Positions 9,231 to 18,088 of a DNA stretch of 64,000 bases are shown piece after piece. The notes under the pieces are model-generated. The model was not told the origin of the DNA and ran no database searches. It worked only from the letters and a program-made list of their open reading frames with translations. Location of the stretch: positions 33,931 through 97,930 of the forward strand of contig NZ_VVIW01000024.1 of the NCBI RefSeq assembly GCF_011682045.1, read 5' to 3'. Positions within the stretch are counted from its first letter, which is position 1. Each line of letters starts with the position of its first letter. The stretch comes from Massilia aquatica (GTDB lineage Bacteria; Pseudomonadota; Gammaproteobacteria; Burkholderiales; Burkholderiaceae_D). A program made the translations under genes and the position numbers.

Positions 9231-9431
9231 CAAAAGCTGGCCAGCGACCAGCATGCAATAATGGTCGGCATACCGCAGCGAAGCTGCCAATGGGTTTTTC
9301 CCTGCGCCTATACTGTCCGGGACGGCGAGGCGGCGCAACCACCGGAAGAGCCGGAAACCCCGCAAGGCTGACAGCTTGGTAGATTGATATTCATGTGATA
9401 ATGTCAATACCCAATTGACAGGACATCACCC

Positions 9432-9782
9432 ATGAAATTCGCCACCCTCGCAGCGGCCGCCCTCCTCGCACTGGGAACGGGCGCCGCCCATGCCGAGGTC
9501 ACCGAGCAAGACGCCATTCAGGCGCAAGTCGCCGGGGCCATGGCCTCGGGCGACTACGCCAGCGCCAACTGCCCCAACCTGACCGTCGACAAGGAACGCC
9601 TGGCCGAACAGATCAAAAAGTCGGGCAAAACGGCGGAACAGCTGCGCGCGAGCGAAGACTATGTCGAGCAGCGCGATGGCATCAAGGGCATCGCCGCCAC
9701 CAACAAGGCCCCCTGGCTGTGCCTCTTGCTGCCACTGGCGCATGGCGGATATGGCCGCGGCTTCGTGATCGAGAAAGAATAG
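9432..9782 (+). CDS. Small secreted protein, unknown function
   Basis: A 116-residue protein with a clear Sec signal peptide (MKFATLAAAALLALGTGAAHA, cleavage after AHA). The mature part is mostly helical and hydrophilic, with two cysteines (NCPNLT and PWLCLLLP) that could form a disulfide in the periplasm. Comparable small periplasmic proteins with a Cys near ANCP occur in Rhizobiales and Burkholderiales without assigned function. The 201-base gap upstream holds a weak promoter candidate (TTGGTA and GATAAT with a short 15-base spacer, about 9377-9402). The next gene follows after 38 bases. Confidence 0.65.
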   Translation: MKFATLAAAALLALGTGAAHAEVTEQDAIQAQVAGAMASGDYASANCPNLTVDKERLAEQIKKSGKTAEQLRASEDYVEQRDGIKGIAATNKAPWLCLLLPLAHGGYGRGFVIEKE

Positions 9783-9820
9783 CAGTAAGCCATTCCCCGG
9801 ATTGAACCCAGGAGGCAAGC

Positions 9821-10180
9821 ATGGCGAAAAGTCGGATGATGCGGCATGCCGAGGGCGCCGTCGTCAGTGCGTTCTTCTTGTCGTCGCTACTCCTGGTGGG
9901 CGTGCTCGTCGGCGAAGATGCGCTGATCGTGCTCTACTTTTTATGGCCGACGGTCCTGATCGCCGCGGCGCTGGTCTGGTACCTGACCTTGTCCCCCATG
10001 CCCCTCGCAAGCAAAATCCTGCGCCTCGCCTTGTACCTGCTGTTATGCGCCGTGACAGTGGTCGCCGCCTTCTTCAACATGGCCAAAGACCTGCACCTCA
10101 CTCTGCAAGCGGCCGCATACCCGGTGCTGGGCATGCTGATCTTCGCCGCGATCTTCCCTGCCCCAAAAAAAGTGAATTGA
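9821..10180 (+). CDS. Small integral membrane protein, unknown function
   Basis: A 119-residue protein with an excellent ribosome-binding site (CAGGAGG, seven bases before ATG). Four hydrophobic segments are visible: AVVSAFFLSSLLLVGVLVG, LIVLYFLWPTVLIAAALVWYL, LALYLLLCAVTVVAAFF and AAAYPVLGMLIFAAIF, followed by a short basic tail. This indicates a polytopic inner-membrane protein. I do not recognise the family. It is followed by the catalase promoter region. Confidence 0.65.
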   Translation: MAKSRMMRHAEGAVVSAFFLSSLLLVGVLVGEDALIVLYFLWPTVLIAAALVWYLTLSPMPLASKILRLALYLLLCAVTVVAAFFNMAKDLHLTLQAAAYPVLGMLIFAAIFPAPKKVN

Positions 10181-10213
10181 TAAAAACTATCGGTCGGATA
10201 TATTTAATTGCCT

Positions 10214-10241
10214 TTGACTAACTGATGAGCTCAAATACACT
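10214..10241 (+). promoter_or_regulatory. Candidate sigma70 promoter of the catalase gene
   Basis: TTGACT (10214-10219) and TACACT (10236-10241) are separated by 16 bases, 34 bases before the catalase start codon. Just upstream, GATA-AAAAC-TATC near 10180 is a short dyad that could be part of an OxyR-type site, but the match is too partial to call. Confidence 0.5.
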
Positions 10242-10275
10242 GCCTGCATCGAATCACCACTGAGGAGTTGCAAGC

Positions 10276-11727
10276 ATGAGCCAAGACCAACAGATCACCA
10301 CCGCTTCCGGCATCCCGGTCGCCGACAACCAGAACTCGATCAGCGCCGGTCCACGCGGCCCCTTGCTGCTGCAGGACTTCCACCTGATCGAAAAGCTCCA
10401 GCACTTCAACCGCGAGCGCATTCCCGAGCGCGTGGTGCACGCCAAAGGTTCGGGCGCGTACGGCACCTTTACCGTCACCGACGACATCAGCCACTTCACC
10501 AGGGCGAAACTGTTCAGCGCCATCGGCAAAAAAACGGACACCTTCGCCCGCTTCTCCACCGTGGGCGGTGAACGCGGCAGCGCCGACACCGAACGCGATC
10601 CGCGCGGCTTCGCCCTGCGCTTCTACACGGAGGAAGGCAACTGGGACCTGGTCGGCAACAACACGCCAATGTTCTTCATCAAGGACCCGATCAAGTTCCC
10701 CGACTTCATCCACACCCAAAAGCGTTGCCCGCGCAGCAACCTCAAGTCGCCGACCATGATGTTCGACTTCTGGAGTAAGGCGCCCGAAAGCCTGCACCAG
10801 GTGACCATGCTGTTCTCGGACCGCGGCACGCCGGACGGCTACCGCCACATGGACGGTTTCGGCAGCCACACCTATAGCCTGATCAACGCCGCCGGCGAGC
10901 GCGTGTACGTCAAGTGGCACTTCAAGACGCGCCAGGGCATCAAGAACCTCAGTGCCGCCGATGCCGCGCGCATCGCCGGCGAAGACCCGGACTACGCCCA
11001 GCGCGACCTGTTCGGCGCCATCGAGCGCGGCGACTTCCCGCAGTGGGAAGTACGGATCCAGGTGGCGACCGAGCAGCAGCTGGACGACTGGGAAGCGCGC
11101 ACCGGCTGGAACCCGTTCGACCTGACCAAAGTCTGGCCGCACCGCGACTTCCCGCTGCACCCGGTCGGCATCTTCGAGCTCAATCGCAATCCCGACAACT
11201 ACCACGCCGAAGTCGAGCAGGTGGCGTTTTCGCCGGCGAACGCGGTGCCGGGCATGGGCTACTCCCCGGACAAGATGCTGCAAGGCCGCCTGTTCGCCTA
11301 CCACGACGCCCAGTTGTACCGGGTCGGCACCAACCACCAGCATCTGCCGGTGAACGCGCCGCGCTGCCCGTTCCACAACCAGCAGCGCGATGGCGCGATG
11401 GCCGCCCATAACGGCGGCGCGGCGCAGAACTACGCCAACGTCAACGCGGCCGGCAGCGCCCCGCGCGGCATGGGGCACGGCGAACCGGAACTGGCCCTGC
11501 GCGGCGGCGCCGGCCGCTTCGACGGACGCGGCGTGGAAGACGACTACACCCAGGCTGGCAACCTGTTCCGCCTCCTGACGGAGCAGGAAAAGCTGAACCT
11601 GTGCGCCAACCTCGCCGGGCCCCTGAGCCAGGTGAGCGACGAGATCCTGCAGCGCCAGCTGGCCCACTTCGACAAGGCCGACAGCGCCTACGGCAATGGC
11701 GTGCGGGCCGCGCTGAACATCAAGTAA
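10276..11727 (+). CDS. katA: Monofunctional heme catalase (small-subunit, clade 3 type)
   Basis: A 483-residue catalase that dismutates hydrogen peroxide. The distal histidine lies in RIPERVVHAKGSGAYG (about residue 55), the conserved Asn in DLVGNNTPMFFIKDP, and the proximal heme tyrosine in GRLFAYHDAQLYRVG (about residue 340). The length of about 480 residues and the absence of a C-terminal flavodoxin-like domain mark a small-subunit catalase. No signal peptide is present, so it should be cytoplasmic. The ribosome-binding site is GAGGAG. It converges on ligD with a shared hairpin between them. The symbol katA is by analogy. Confidence 0.96.
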   Translation: MSQDQQITTASGIPVADNQNSISAGPRGPLLLQDFHLIEKLQHFNRERIPERVVHAKGSGAYGTFTVTDDISHFTRAKLFSAIGKKTDTFARFSTVGGERGSADTERDPRGFALRFYTEEGNWDLVGNNTPMFFIKDPIKFPDFIHTQKRCPRSNLKSPTMMFDFWSKAPESLHQVTMLFSDRGTPDGYRHMDGFGSHTYSLINAAGERVYVKWHFKTRQGIKNLSAADAARIAGEDPDYAQRDLFGAIERGDFPQWEVRIQVATEQQLDDWEARTGWNPFDLTKVWPHRDFPLHPVGIFELNRNPDNYHAEVEQVAFSPANAVPGMGYSPDKMLQGRLFAYHDAQLYRVGTNHQHLPVNAPRCPFHNQQRDGAMAAHNGGAAQNYANVNAAGSAPRGMGHGEPELALRGGAGRFDGRGVEDDYTQAGNLFRLLTEQEKLNLCANLAGPLSQVSDEILQRQLAHFDKADSAYGNGVRAALNIK

Positions 11728-11738
11728 GCGCAGCATCC

Positions 11739-11763
11739 GGCGCGGGTTTCAACGGCCCGCGCC
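11739..11763. terminator. Bidirectional hairpin between catalase and ligD
   Basis: An eight-base perfect stem GGCGCGGG (11739-11746) and CCCGCGCC (11756-11763) encloses a nine-base loop. It fills the 36 bases between two convergent stops and abuts the ligD stop codon. There is no long T-run, so termination strength is uncertain. Confidence 0.6.
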
Positions 11764-14328
11764 CTACTCCTTCTTGAAGCCCAGCTTCTTCATGGCCGCC
11801 GTCAGCGTCTTGGCGGCTTTTGCATAGCCGTCCCACGGCGCGTTGCCGAGGTCGAGCCGGGTGTGTGCGTTATGCACCGTCCAGTGGGCGCCCGACTTGA
11901 GCCCGGCCAGTTCATCCCACCCCACCGGCACCGAAATACCCAGCCCCGGCCGCACCCGCGCCGACCAGGCGCAGGCCGTGGTGGCGCCACGGGCATTGCG
12001 CAGGTAATCGATGAAGATCTTGCCGACCCGGTTTTTCGGTCCGCTCTTGAACGCAAACCGGTCCGGCAGCGTGAGCGCCATACGGCGCACCACCTCCTGC
12101 GAAAAGTCCTTCACCGTATCCCAATCGAGGCCGCCCTTGAGCGGCACCACCACGTGCAAGCCCTTGCCGCCGCTGGTTTTAAGGAATGATGGCAGGCCCA
12201 GTTCGTCCAGGAACGCGTGCATCAGCTGCGCCGCCTCCTGGATCGCGGGCCAGTCGACGCCCTCGCCCGGGTCCAGGTCGAACACCATGCGGTTGGGCGC
12301 TTCGTAGTTCTTGCCGGTCGCGTTCTGGGTGTGGAACTCCACCACGTTCCACTGCGCCGCCGACAGGATGCCGCCCACCGTTCCCACTTCCAGCATGGGC
12401 GGGTGCCCGGGATCGAGCGCCTGGTCCATCCGCTTCACGCCGGGCAGCTTGTCGACTTCCGCGTGCTTCTGGAAAAACAGCTCGCCGCCCACGCCGCTGG
12501 GCGCGCGCACCAGCGACACCGGCCGGCCTTTCAGGTGCTCGAGCATGAGCTGCCCGACCAGCGCGTAATAGCGAATCAGTTCGATCTTGGTGGTGCCGCT
12601 TTGTTCATCGATCACGCGCTCGCCGTTGGTCACTTTCAGGGTAGCGGGCAGCTTGCCTTCGGGCGCGACTGGTTCGGCCTTGGTTGTCGCGGTTTTCTTT
12701 GTTGCGGTCTTCGCTTTGGTCTTGCTCTGCGTCGGCATCGACTCCTCCATGTGTTTGGCGACTTCACGTACGATTTTCCTGGCCGGCTTGTCGCTGCGCA
12801 GGCCCTGGAACACGGCGTGACGGATTGCCCCGGCGCTGGTCCACTCGGCAAAGCTGACCTCCGCCACCAAGGTGGGCTTGACCCAGTGATGCTTGCGCCC
12901 CGCCACCGCCTTGGGCGGAAACGGGCTCTCGTCGGTATCGAGGGCGCTCAATTTGTCTTTCAGGTCGCGCAGCACGGCCTGGGTAAAGCCGCTGCCGACG
13001 TTCCCGGCGTATTGCAGCAGGCCGTCCTTGTCGTGGGTCCCGAGCAGCAGCGCGCCGATACCTGCGCGCGAGCCCTGCGGATCGGTGTAGCCGCCGATGA
13101 CGAATTCCTGGCGCTGGCCGCATTTGAGCTTGATCCAGTCGGGCGAGCGGCGCGTGACGTAGCGCGAATCGCGCCGCTTGCCGATCACGCCTTCCAGTCC
13201 CAGCTTGCAGGCGGCAACGACCAGTTCCTCCGGATCGGTGCCAAACTCGCCCGAAAAGCGCACCGTGTCGGACGACGCCTTCTCTAACAGCGCGCCAAGC
13301 AGCGCGCGCCGCGCTTCGAGCGGCACCGCGCGCAGGTCGTGGCCATTGAAGTACGGCGCGTCGAACAGGAAGTACACAATGTCGGCCGTGTTCGAGCCGT
13401 CGAAGGCCAGTTGCAGCAAGCCGAAATCGGGCCGTCCGTTCTCGTCATGGACCACGATTTCGCCGTCGTACCAGCCGTCCGGCAGCTTGAGTTTGACCAG
13501 TTCCTTTTGCAGCGGTTCGAGCTTGTGGGTCCAGTCGTTGCCATTGCGCGTAATCAGCTGTACCTGTTTGTCCTCGATCCGGGCCAGCAGCCGGTAGCCG
13601 TCGAACTTGACCTCGAAGATCCACTCGGCCGGGTCGCCCGGGGGCTGGTCGACCAGGGTCGCCAGTTCGGGCGAGAGCGATGCCGGCAGCGCCGCCTTGA
13701 GCGCCTGCGCCGGCAGGCCACGGGTAGCCCCGGGCGCCGCCTTGGGTTGCGCCTTGGCCTTGACCGCTTTGGCGCCCGGCATCGGCAGTTTGCTCACACT
13801 GTCCGGCATCTCGTCGACCACGGAGAACTCGGCGGCGGGCTTGGCATAATCGTCTTTTTCCTTGATCAGCAGCCAGGGCTCCTGTTTTTCGCCCTTGCCC
13901 TTCATCCGCACCAGCACCCATTTGCCGCGCATTTTATGGCCGTGGATCTCGAACTTGAGGTTCCCGCCTTCGTAGCCCTTGTGCGGATCGTCAAGCGGTT
14001 GCCAGGTGCCCTTGTCCCAGATGATCACCTTGCCGGCCCCGTACTGCTTCTCCGGGATGGTGCCCTCGAAGCTCGAATACGAGATCGGATGGTCCTCCAC
14101 ATGCACCGCCATGCGCTTGTCTTTGGTATCGTAACTAGGTCCCTTGGGCACGGCCCAGCTTTTCATGGTGCCGTCCAGTTCCAGCCGAAAGTCGTAATGC
14201 AGGCGGCTGGCCCAGTGCTTCTGGATGACGAAGGTGAGCGCACCGGCCGCCGCCTCGCCCCCCTCGGCCGGTTCGGAGGTAATCGAAAAATCGCGTTTGG
14301 ACTTGTAGACCTTTAATGCATCCGGCAT
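11764..14328 (-). CDS. ligD: Multidomain DNA ligase D (3'-phosphoesterase, ligase, polymerase)
   Basis: An 854-residue complete LigD, the enzyme that processes, fills and seals ends held by Ku. Residues 1-190 form the phosphoesterase domain (KHWASRLHYDFRLELDG, HVEDHP). The ATP-dependent ligase domain follows, with the adenylation lysine in EVKFDGYR (about residue 240) and the OB-fold ending near residue 530. A Lys/Thr-rich linker leads to the archaeo-eukaryotic primase-like polymerase (SLVRAPSGVGGELFFQKH, the metal-binding MVFDLDPGEGV, and KTSGGKGLHVVVPL). The domain order PE-LIG-POL matches the Pseudomonas form. Ku is encoded 2.8 kb away on the opposite strand. Confidence 0.96.
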   Translation of the reverse strand: MPDALKVYKSKRDFSITSEPAEGGEAAAGALTFVIQKHWASRLHYDFRLELDGTMKSWAVPKGPSYDTKDKRMAVHVEDHPISYSSFEGTIPEKQYGAGKVIIWDKGTWQPLDDPHKGYEGGNLKFEIHGHKMRGKWVLVRMKGKGEKQEPWLLIKEKDDYAKPAAEFSVVDEMPDSVSKLPMPGAKAVKAKAQPKAAPGATRGLPAQALKAALPASLSPELATLVDQPPGDPAEWIFEVKFDGYRLLARIEDKQVQLITRNGNDWTHKLEPLQKELVKLKLPDGWYDGEIVVHDENGRPDFGLLQLAFDGSNTADIVYFLFDAPYFNGHDLRAVPLEARRALLGALLEKASSDTVRFSGEFGTDPEELVVAACKLGLEGVIGKRRDSRYVTRRSPDWIKLKCGQRQEFVIGGYTDPQGSRAGIGALLLGTHDKDGLLQYAGNVGSGFTQAVLRDLKDKLSALDTDESPFPPKAVAGRKHHWVKPTLVAEVSFAEWTSAGAIRHAVFQGLRSDKPARKIVREVAKHMEESMPTQSKTKAKTATKKTATTKAEPVAPEGKLPATLKVTNGERVIDEQSGTTKIELIRYYALVGQLMLEHLKGRPVSLVRAPSGVGGELFFQKHAEVDKLPGVKRMDQALDPGHPPMLEVGTVGGILSAAQWNVVEFHTQNATGKNYEAPNRMVFDLDPGEGVDWPAIQEAAQLMHAFLDELGLPSFLKTSGGKGLHVVVPLKGGLDWDTVKDFSQEVVRRMALTLPDRFAFKSGPKNRVGKIFIDYLRNARGATTACAWSARVRPGLGISVPVGWDELAGLKSGAHWTVHNAHTRLDLGNAPWDGYAKAAKTLTAAMKKLGFKKE

Positions 14329-14527
14329 GGCGGCAACCTCTTCCTGATGGTTTTTTGCCGATTCTGGGGCCAGCCGGGCCGAACGACTGTTCGCCAGCTA
14401 ACCAACAGGCTGGCGAGGCTGATTGTAAGTAGTTGTAAATCGCGTCAACTGAGATGTCATGGGCCGCGTTAGTGACTCTGTAGCACCCAAGAACTGCTCC
14501 ACCATATAACCACACTGAGGAAACACC

Positions 14528-14857
14528 ATGAAAAAAGTTATCGCATCGTTGATCGCCGGTCTGTTCGCTACCTCGGTTTTCGCCCAGGCTCCTGCCGCTC
14601 CAGTCGCTAAAGCCGAAGCAAAAGAAGCGAAAGCAGTCGTCAAAGCCGATACCAAAGCTGCAAAAGCCGATGCCAAAGCCGATGCAAAAGTAGAAAAAGC
14701 TGCCGCTGAAGCCAAATCGGACGTCGCCGAAGCCCATGCCGACGCCACCAAGTCGAAAGCCAAAGCCCACTCGAAAGCCAAAAAAGAGAAAGCTGAAGCT
14801 AAAAAAGACGCTGCTGTCGACAGCGCAGAAGCCAAAAAAGACGCAGCAATGAAGTAA
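14528..14857 (+). CDS. Secreted Ala/Lys-rich low-complexity protein
   Basis: A 109-residue protein with a signal peptide (MKKVIASLIAGLFATSVFA, cleavage before QAPAAP) and a mature part built almost entirely of Ala, Lys, Glu and Asp in AKADAKADAK-like near-repeats. It resembles histone-H1-like or TolA-domain helical rods, with no cysteine or aromatic residue in the repeat. In Burkholderiales such proteins are usually annotated only as hypothetical. The gene has a good ribosome-binding site (CTGAGGAAAC) and a strong terminator 23 bases after the stop, so it is monocistronic. The sequence is lower in GC than its neighbours because of Lys codons. Confidence 0.8.
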   Translation: MKKVIASLIAGLFATSVFAQAPAAPVAKAEAKEAKAVVKADTKAAKADAKADAKVEKAAAEAKSDVAEAHADATKSKAKAHSKAKKEKAEAKKDAAVDSAEAKKDAAMK

Positions 14858-14880
14858 GTTGTTCCGCAGTGAGAAGAAAG

Positions 14881-14907
14881 AGACAGGCCCCCCCTGTCTT
14901 TTTTTTC
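14881..14907 (+). terminator. Rho-independent terminator
   Basis: A perfect seven-base stem AGACAGG / CCTGTCT with a five-C loop is followed by eight T residues. It lies 23 bases beyond the stop of the Ala/Lys-rich protein. Confidence 0.92.
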
Positions 14908-14977
14908 GTCCCGGTTTTTTGTTTCCCCGGATCAAAACACGTTTTTTGAAAAATGTGCATCGACGTCACCCTGCTTT

Positions 14978-15006
14978 AACCCCTTTTGTCGCCCCGCTCC
15001 GTTTCA
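14978..15006 (+). promoter_or_regulatory. Candidate ECF-type promoter of first VIT gene
   Basis: TTTAACCCC (14975-14983) is followed after exactly 16 bases by CGTTTCA (15000-15006), 43 bases before the start codon. The same two boxes with the same spacing precede the second VIT gene (18020-18048), while the spacer between them has diverged. AAC-rich -35 and CGT -10 boxes are the form used by ECF sigma factors; one is encoded at 22005-22586. Confidence 0.5.
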
Positions 15007-15048
15007 CAGTCAATGCCGGCACCAGCGCCGGCCAACCGGAGCCTCCCC

Positions 15049-17967
15049 ATGTTCAATCGAATCCTGCCCCTGGCACTGCTGTTTTCCGCCACGTCCTTAG
15101 CGCTCGCACAATCGCCGCGCCTGATCCAGCGTCCACCGCCGTTAATGCAGACAGCCGCCGACGCCAGGCCGATCGAACTGCAATCGCTCTCGATCAGCGC
15201 CGACATCAGCGGCGGCATGGCGCAAACCACCGTGCGCATGGAGTTCTACAACCCGAACGCGCGCCAGCTCGAGGGCAATCTGCAGTTTCCGCTGCCCGAC
15301 GGCCAGCAGGTCAGCGCCTTCGCCCTCGATATCGACGGCAAGATGCGCCCCGCCGTGCCGGTCGAAAAAGAGCGTGGCCGCGCCGTGTTCGAAGAAATCG
15401 TGCGCGGCCGCGTCGACCCGGCCCTGCTCGAAGTTACCCAAGGCAACAACTTCAAGCTGCGCGTCTATCCCATCCTGCCGTGCAAGACCCGCACCGTCGA
15501 ACTGACCTACGCCGGCCCCTTGACCCGCAGCGCCGCCAACTGGCTCTATCGACTGCCGCTGGCCTTTGGCGAGGTACGCAATTTCGACCTGGCCATCCGC
15601 GTCAACGACGCCGCCGAGGCGCCGCAACTGCTCGCCAACGGCCACGAGCTGCGTTTCGAGCGCACCGGCGGCGCCTATGAAGCGCGCCTGCAGCGCCAGA
15701 ACTACAAGGCCGAACGCGAGATCGGCATCCAGACCGTGGCCTCAACCGACGCACGCATCTACCGCGAAACGCGCCTCGGCCAATCGTGGTTCCTGGCCGA
15801 GATTCCGGTCGCGGCAACCCCGGTGGCGCGTGCGCGTGCGCGCGTCATCGGCCTGCTGTGGGACAGCTCGGGCTCGGGCGAGCAGCGCAACGTCGGGCAG
15901 GAACTGGCCGGACTCGATGCCTATTTCCGCGCGCTCGGTTCGGTGCAGGTGCGCCTGACGCGCCTGCGCGACCGTCCCGAAGCGCAGCAGGTATTCGACA
16001 TCCGTGGCGGCGACTGGAGCGCCCTGCGCCGCGCGCTCGAAAGCACCCGCTACGACGGCGCCAGCGCCCTCAACGACTGGAAGCCGGAAGCGAGCGTCGA
16101 CCAGTACCTGCTGTTTAGCGACGGCCTGGCCAACTATGGTCCGGCGCGCGCGCCGGTACTGGCGCAGCACCAGGCGCTGTTTGCACTGGTTTCGTCCGCG
16201 TCGTCCGACACCGGCCGTCTGGCCGCACTGGCCGAACGCAACCGCGGCCAGATCATCCGCATCGACCCGGCCGCACCTGGCCGCGCCAGCGAGGCCCTGC
16301 TGTCGGCGCAGCCGCGCATCGAACAGGTAGCGGCCACCGGCGCCACCGACATCGAAGCCGGCAGCGGCGTGGTCGAAGGCGGCATGCTGCGCATCGCCGG
16401 CCGCCTGCTGGCCGACGACGCCACCGTCAATGTCACGCTGGCCGCCGGCGCCGCCAAGCAAACCGTGACCCTGCAGATTCGCCCTGACAGCCCGCAGCAT
16501 CCGCTGGCCGCGTCGACCTGGGCGGCACTGCGCCTGCGCGCGCTGGAAGCGGACCCGGAGCTGCACCGCGCCGAAATCGGCCGCATCGGGCGCCGCTTCG
16601 GCATCCCGACCCGCGAAACGTCCCTGATCGTGCTTGACCGGCTGGAAGACTATGTGCGCTACGAGATCGAGCCGCCGCAGGACTACCTCGACGCCTGGCG
16701 CAAGCTCAGCGACCTGCGCGGCGGCCAGCGTAGCAGCGCGCGCGTCAAGCATCTGGAGCAGGTGGTACGACATTTCGAGAGCCGCACCGCATGGTGGAAC
16801 ACGGCCTTCCCGCGCGTTGCCGCCAAACCCGCGCAAGAGCGCTACCAACCGTTCGATAAGCTGATGGCAGCGCCTTCCGCACCGGTGGCGGCGCCCGCGC
16901 CCGCGCCTGTGGAGCAGGCGTTTTCATTTAAGGCAGCGCCGGAGCCGGAGCGCGTCGAGATAACAGCATATTCGGTACGACGCCCCGAGATGGCATCGAT
17001 GCTTACGCCGCAAATGGCGTCTGCCAAGCAAATGAACGTGTCCGAGCGCGCGCCGTCGATCGGCATGGGGCTGAAAAAATGGGTGCCGAACGCGCCCTAC
17101 ATCAAGCGCTTGCGCGACGCCGACGCCGCCAGCGTCTACGCCATTTACCTCGACCAGAAACCGGATTACGCCAACAGCAGCGCCTTCTATCTGGACGCCG
17201 CCGACATCCTACTCGAAAAACGCCAGCACGACCTGGCGCTGCGCGTGTTGTCCAACCTGGCCGAAATGGACCTGGAAAACCGCGCGGTGCTGCGCATCCT
17301 CGGCTACCGCCTGTTGCAGGCCGGCGCGCCGCAGCTGGCGGTGCCGGTATTCGAAAAAGTGCTGCGCCTGGCCGGTGAAGAACCGCAATCGTACCGCGAC
17401 CTGGGCCTGGCGCTGGCCGCCAGCGGCCGTACGCAGGAAGCGATCGACACGCTCTACGAGGTGGTCGAACGGCCGTGGGACGGCCGCTTTCCGGACATCG
17501 AAACCATCGTGCTGGCGGAAATCAACGCCATCGTCGCCGCTTCGCCCAAGCCGCTCGATGTGCGCCGCATCGACCCGCGCCTGCGCGCCAACCTGCCGCT
17601 CGACTTGCGCGTGGTGCTGACCTGGGACGCCGACAACAGCGACATGGACTTGTGGGTGACGGCGCCGGATGGCGAAAAATCGAGTTATCTGCACCGCTTG
17701 TCCAGCCAGGGTGCGCGCATGACCAACGACTTCACCGGCGGCTATGGTCCGGAAGAGTTTTCGGTGCGGCGCGCGGCGCCGGGCAAGTACAAGATCGAGG
17801 CCAACTATTATGGCAACCGCCAGCAGGTGGTGGCCGGCGCGACCACCTTGCAGGTCAGGCTGTTTACCGCCTTCGGCACGCCGCGCCAGAAAGAACAGGC
17901 GATCACGCTGCGCCTGAAGGACCGCAGCGAAACGGTGTTCGTGGGCGAATTCGACATCAAGCCCTGA
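15049..17967 (+). CDS. VIT / vWA / TPR / DUF2135 secreted protein, copy 1
   Basis: A 972-residue exported protein with a signal peptide (MFNRILPLALLFSATSLALA). The VIT domain (about 40-170) contains GGMAQTTVRMEFYNPNARQLEG. A von Willebrand A-like domain begins at VIGLLWDSSGSG, where DSSGS fits the MIDAS metal site. A Pro/Ala linker with RVEITAYSVRR follows, then TPR-like helices (about 730-850: LALRVLSNLAEMDLENRAVLRIL). The C-terminal DUF2135 domain (DADNSDMDLWVTAPDGE) resembles YfaP. VIT-vWA proteins usually mediate protein contact at surfaces. I start at ATG 15049 (GGAG upstream) and not at an earlier in-frame ATG that would bury the signal peptide. Confidence 0.88.
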   Translation: MFNRILPLALLFSATSLALAQSPRLIQRPPPLMQTAADARPIELQSLSISADISGGMAQTTVRMEFYNPNARQLEGNLQFPLPDGQQVSAFALDIDGKMRPAVPVEKERGRAVFEEIVRGRVDPALLEVTQGNNFKLRVYPILPCKTRTVELTYAGPLTRSAANWLYRLPLAFGEVRNFDLAIRVNDAAEAPQLLANGHELRFERTGGAYEARLQRQNYKAEREIGIQTVASTDARIYRETRLGQSWFLAEIPVAATPVARARARVIGLLWDSSGSGEQRNVGQELAGLDAYFRALGSVQVRLTRLRDRPEAQQVFDIRGGDWSALRRALESTRYDGASALNDWKPEASVDQYLLFSDGLANYGPARAPVLAQHQALFALVSSASSDTGRLAALAERNRGQIIRIDPAAPGRASEALLSAQPRIEQVAATGATDIEAGSGVVEGGMLRIAGRLLADDATVNVTLAAGAAKQTVTLQIRPDSPQHPLAASTWAALRLRALEADPELHRAEIGRIGRRFGIPTRETSLIVLDRLEDYVRYEIEPPQDYLDAWRKLSDLRGGQRSSARVKHLEQVVRHFESRTAWWNTAFPRVAAKPAQERYQPFDKLMAAPSAPVAAPAPAPVEQAFSFKAAPEPERVEITAYSVRRPEMASMLTPQMASAKQMNVSERAPSIGMGLKKWVPNAPYIKRLRDADAASVYAIYLDQKPDYANSSAFYLDAADILLEKRQHDLALRVLSNLAEMDLENRAVLRILGYRLLQAGAPQLAVPVFEKVLRLAGEEPQSYRDLGLALAASGRTQEAIDTLYEVVERPWDGRFPDIETIVLAEINAIVAASPKPLDVRRIDPRLRANLPLDLRVVLTWDADNSDMDLWVTAPDGEKSSYLHRLSSQGARMTNDFTGGYGPEEFSVRRAAPGKYKIEANYYGNRQQVVAGATTLQVRLFTAFGTPRQKEQAITLRLKDRSETVFVGEFDIKP

Positions 17968-17975
17968 GTTGGCGG

Positions 17976-18003
17976 CGCGGCGCATCGGCAACGCTGCGCC
18001 GCG
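17976..18003 (+). terminator. Hairpin between the two VIT genes
   Basis: A nine-base perfect stem CGCGGCGCA (17976-17984) and TGCGCCGCG (17995-18003) with a ten-base loop is followed by TTTAG. It separates copy 1 from the promoter-like boxes of copy 2. Confidence 0.65.
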
Positions 18004-18019
18004 TTTAGTCCGCGTGTTT

Positions 18020-18048
18020 AACCCCTTTGTTGCAGGTGGTGCGTTTCA
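18020..18048 (+). promoter_or_regulatory. Candidate ECF-type promoter of second VIT gene
   Basis: TTTAACCCC (18017-18025), 16 bases, then CGTTTCA (18042-18048): the same boxes and spacing as before copy 1. The 16-base spacers (TTTTGTCGCCCCGCTC and TTTGTTGCAGGTGGTG) differ widely, so the boxes appear to be under constraint. Confidence 0.5.
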
Positions 18049-18088
18049 TTGGTATGCCGGCCCGCCCGGCCAACTGGAGACCACCATC

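Noticed and set aside
9290..9400. GC-rich segment with CCGCAAGG and GGTAG phrases, slightly like a c-di-GMP-I riboswitch
   Set aside because: The conserved GEMM tetraloop, receptor and spacing could not be fitted, and the promoter-like boxes lie downstream of it. A covariance-model search (RF01051) with a significant hit would reopen the question.
10180..10200. Partial OxyR-like dyad upstream of catalase
   Set aside because: Only one half-site-like element (GATA-N5-TATC) is visible; the four-part OxyR pattern is not met.
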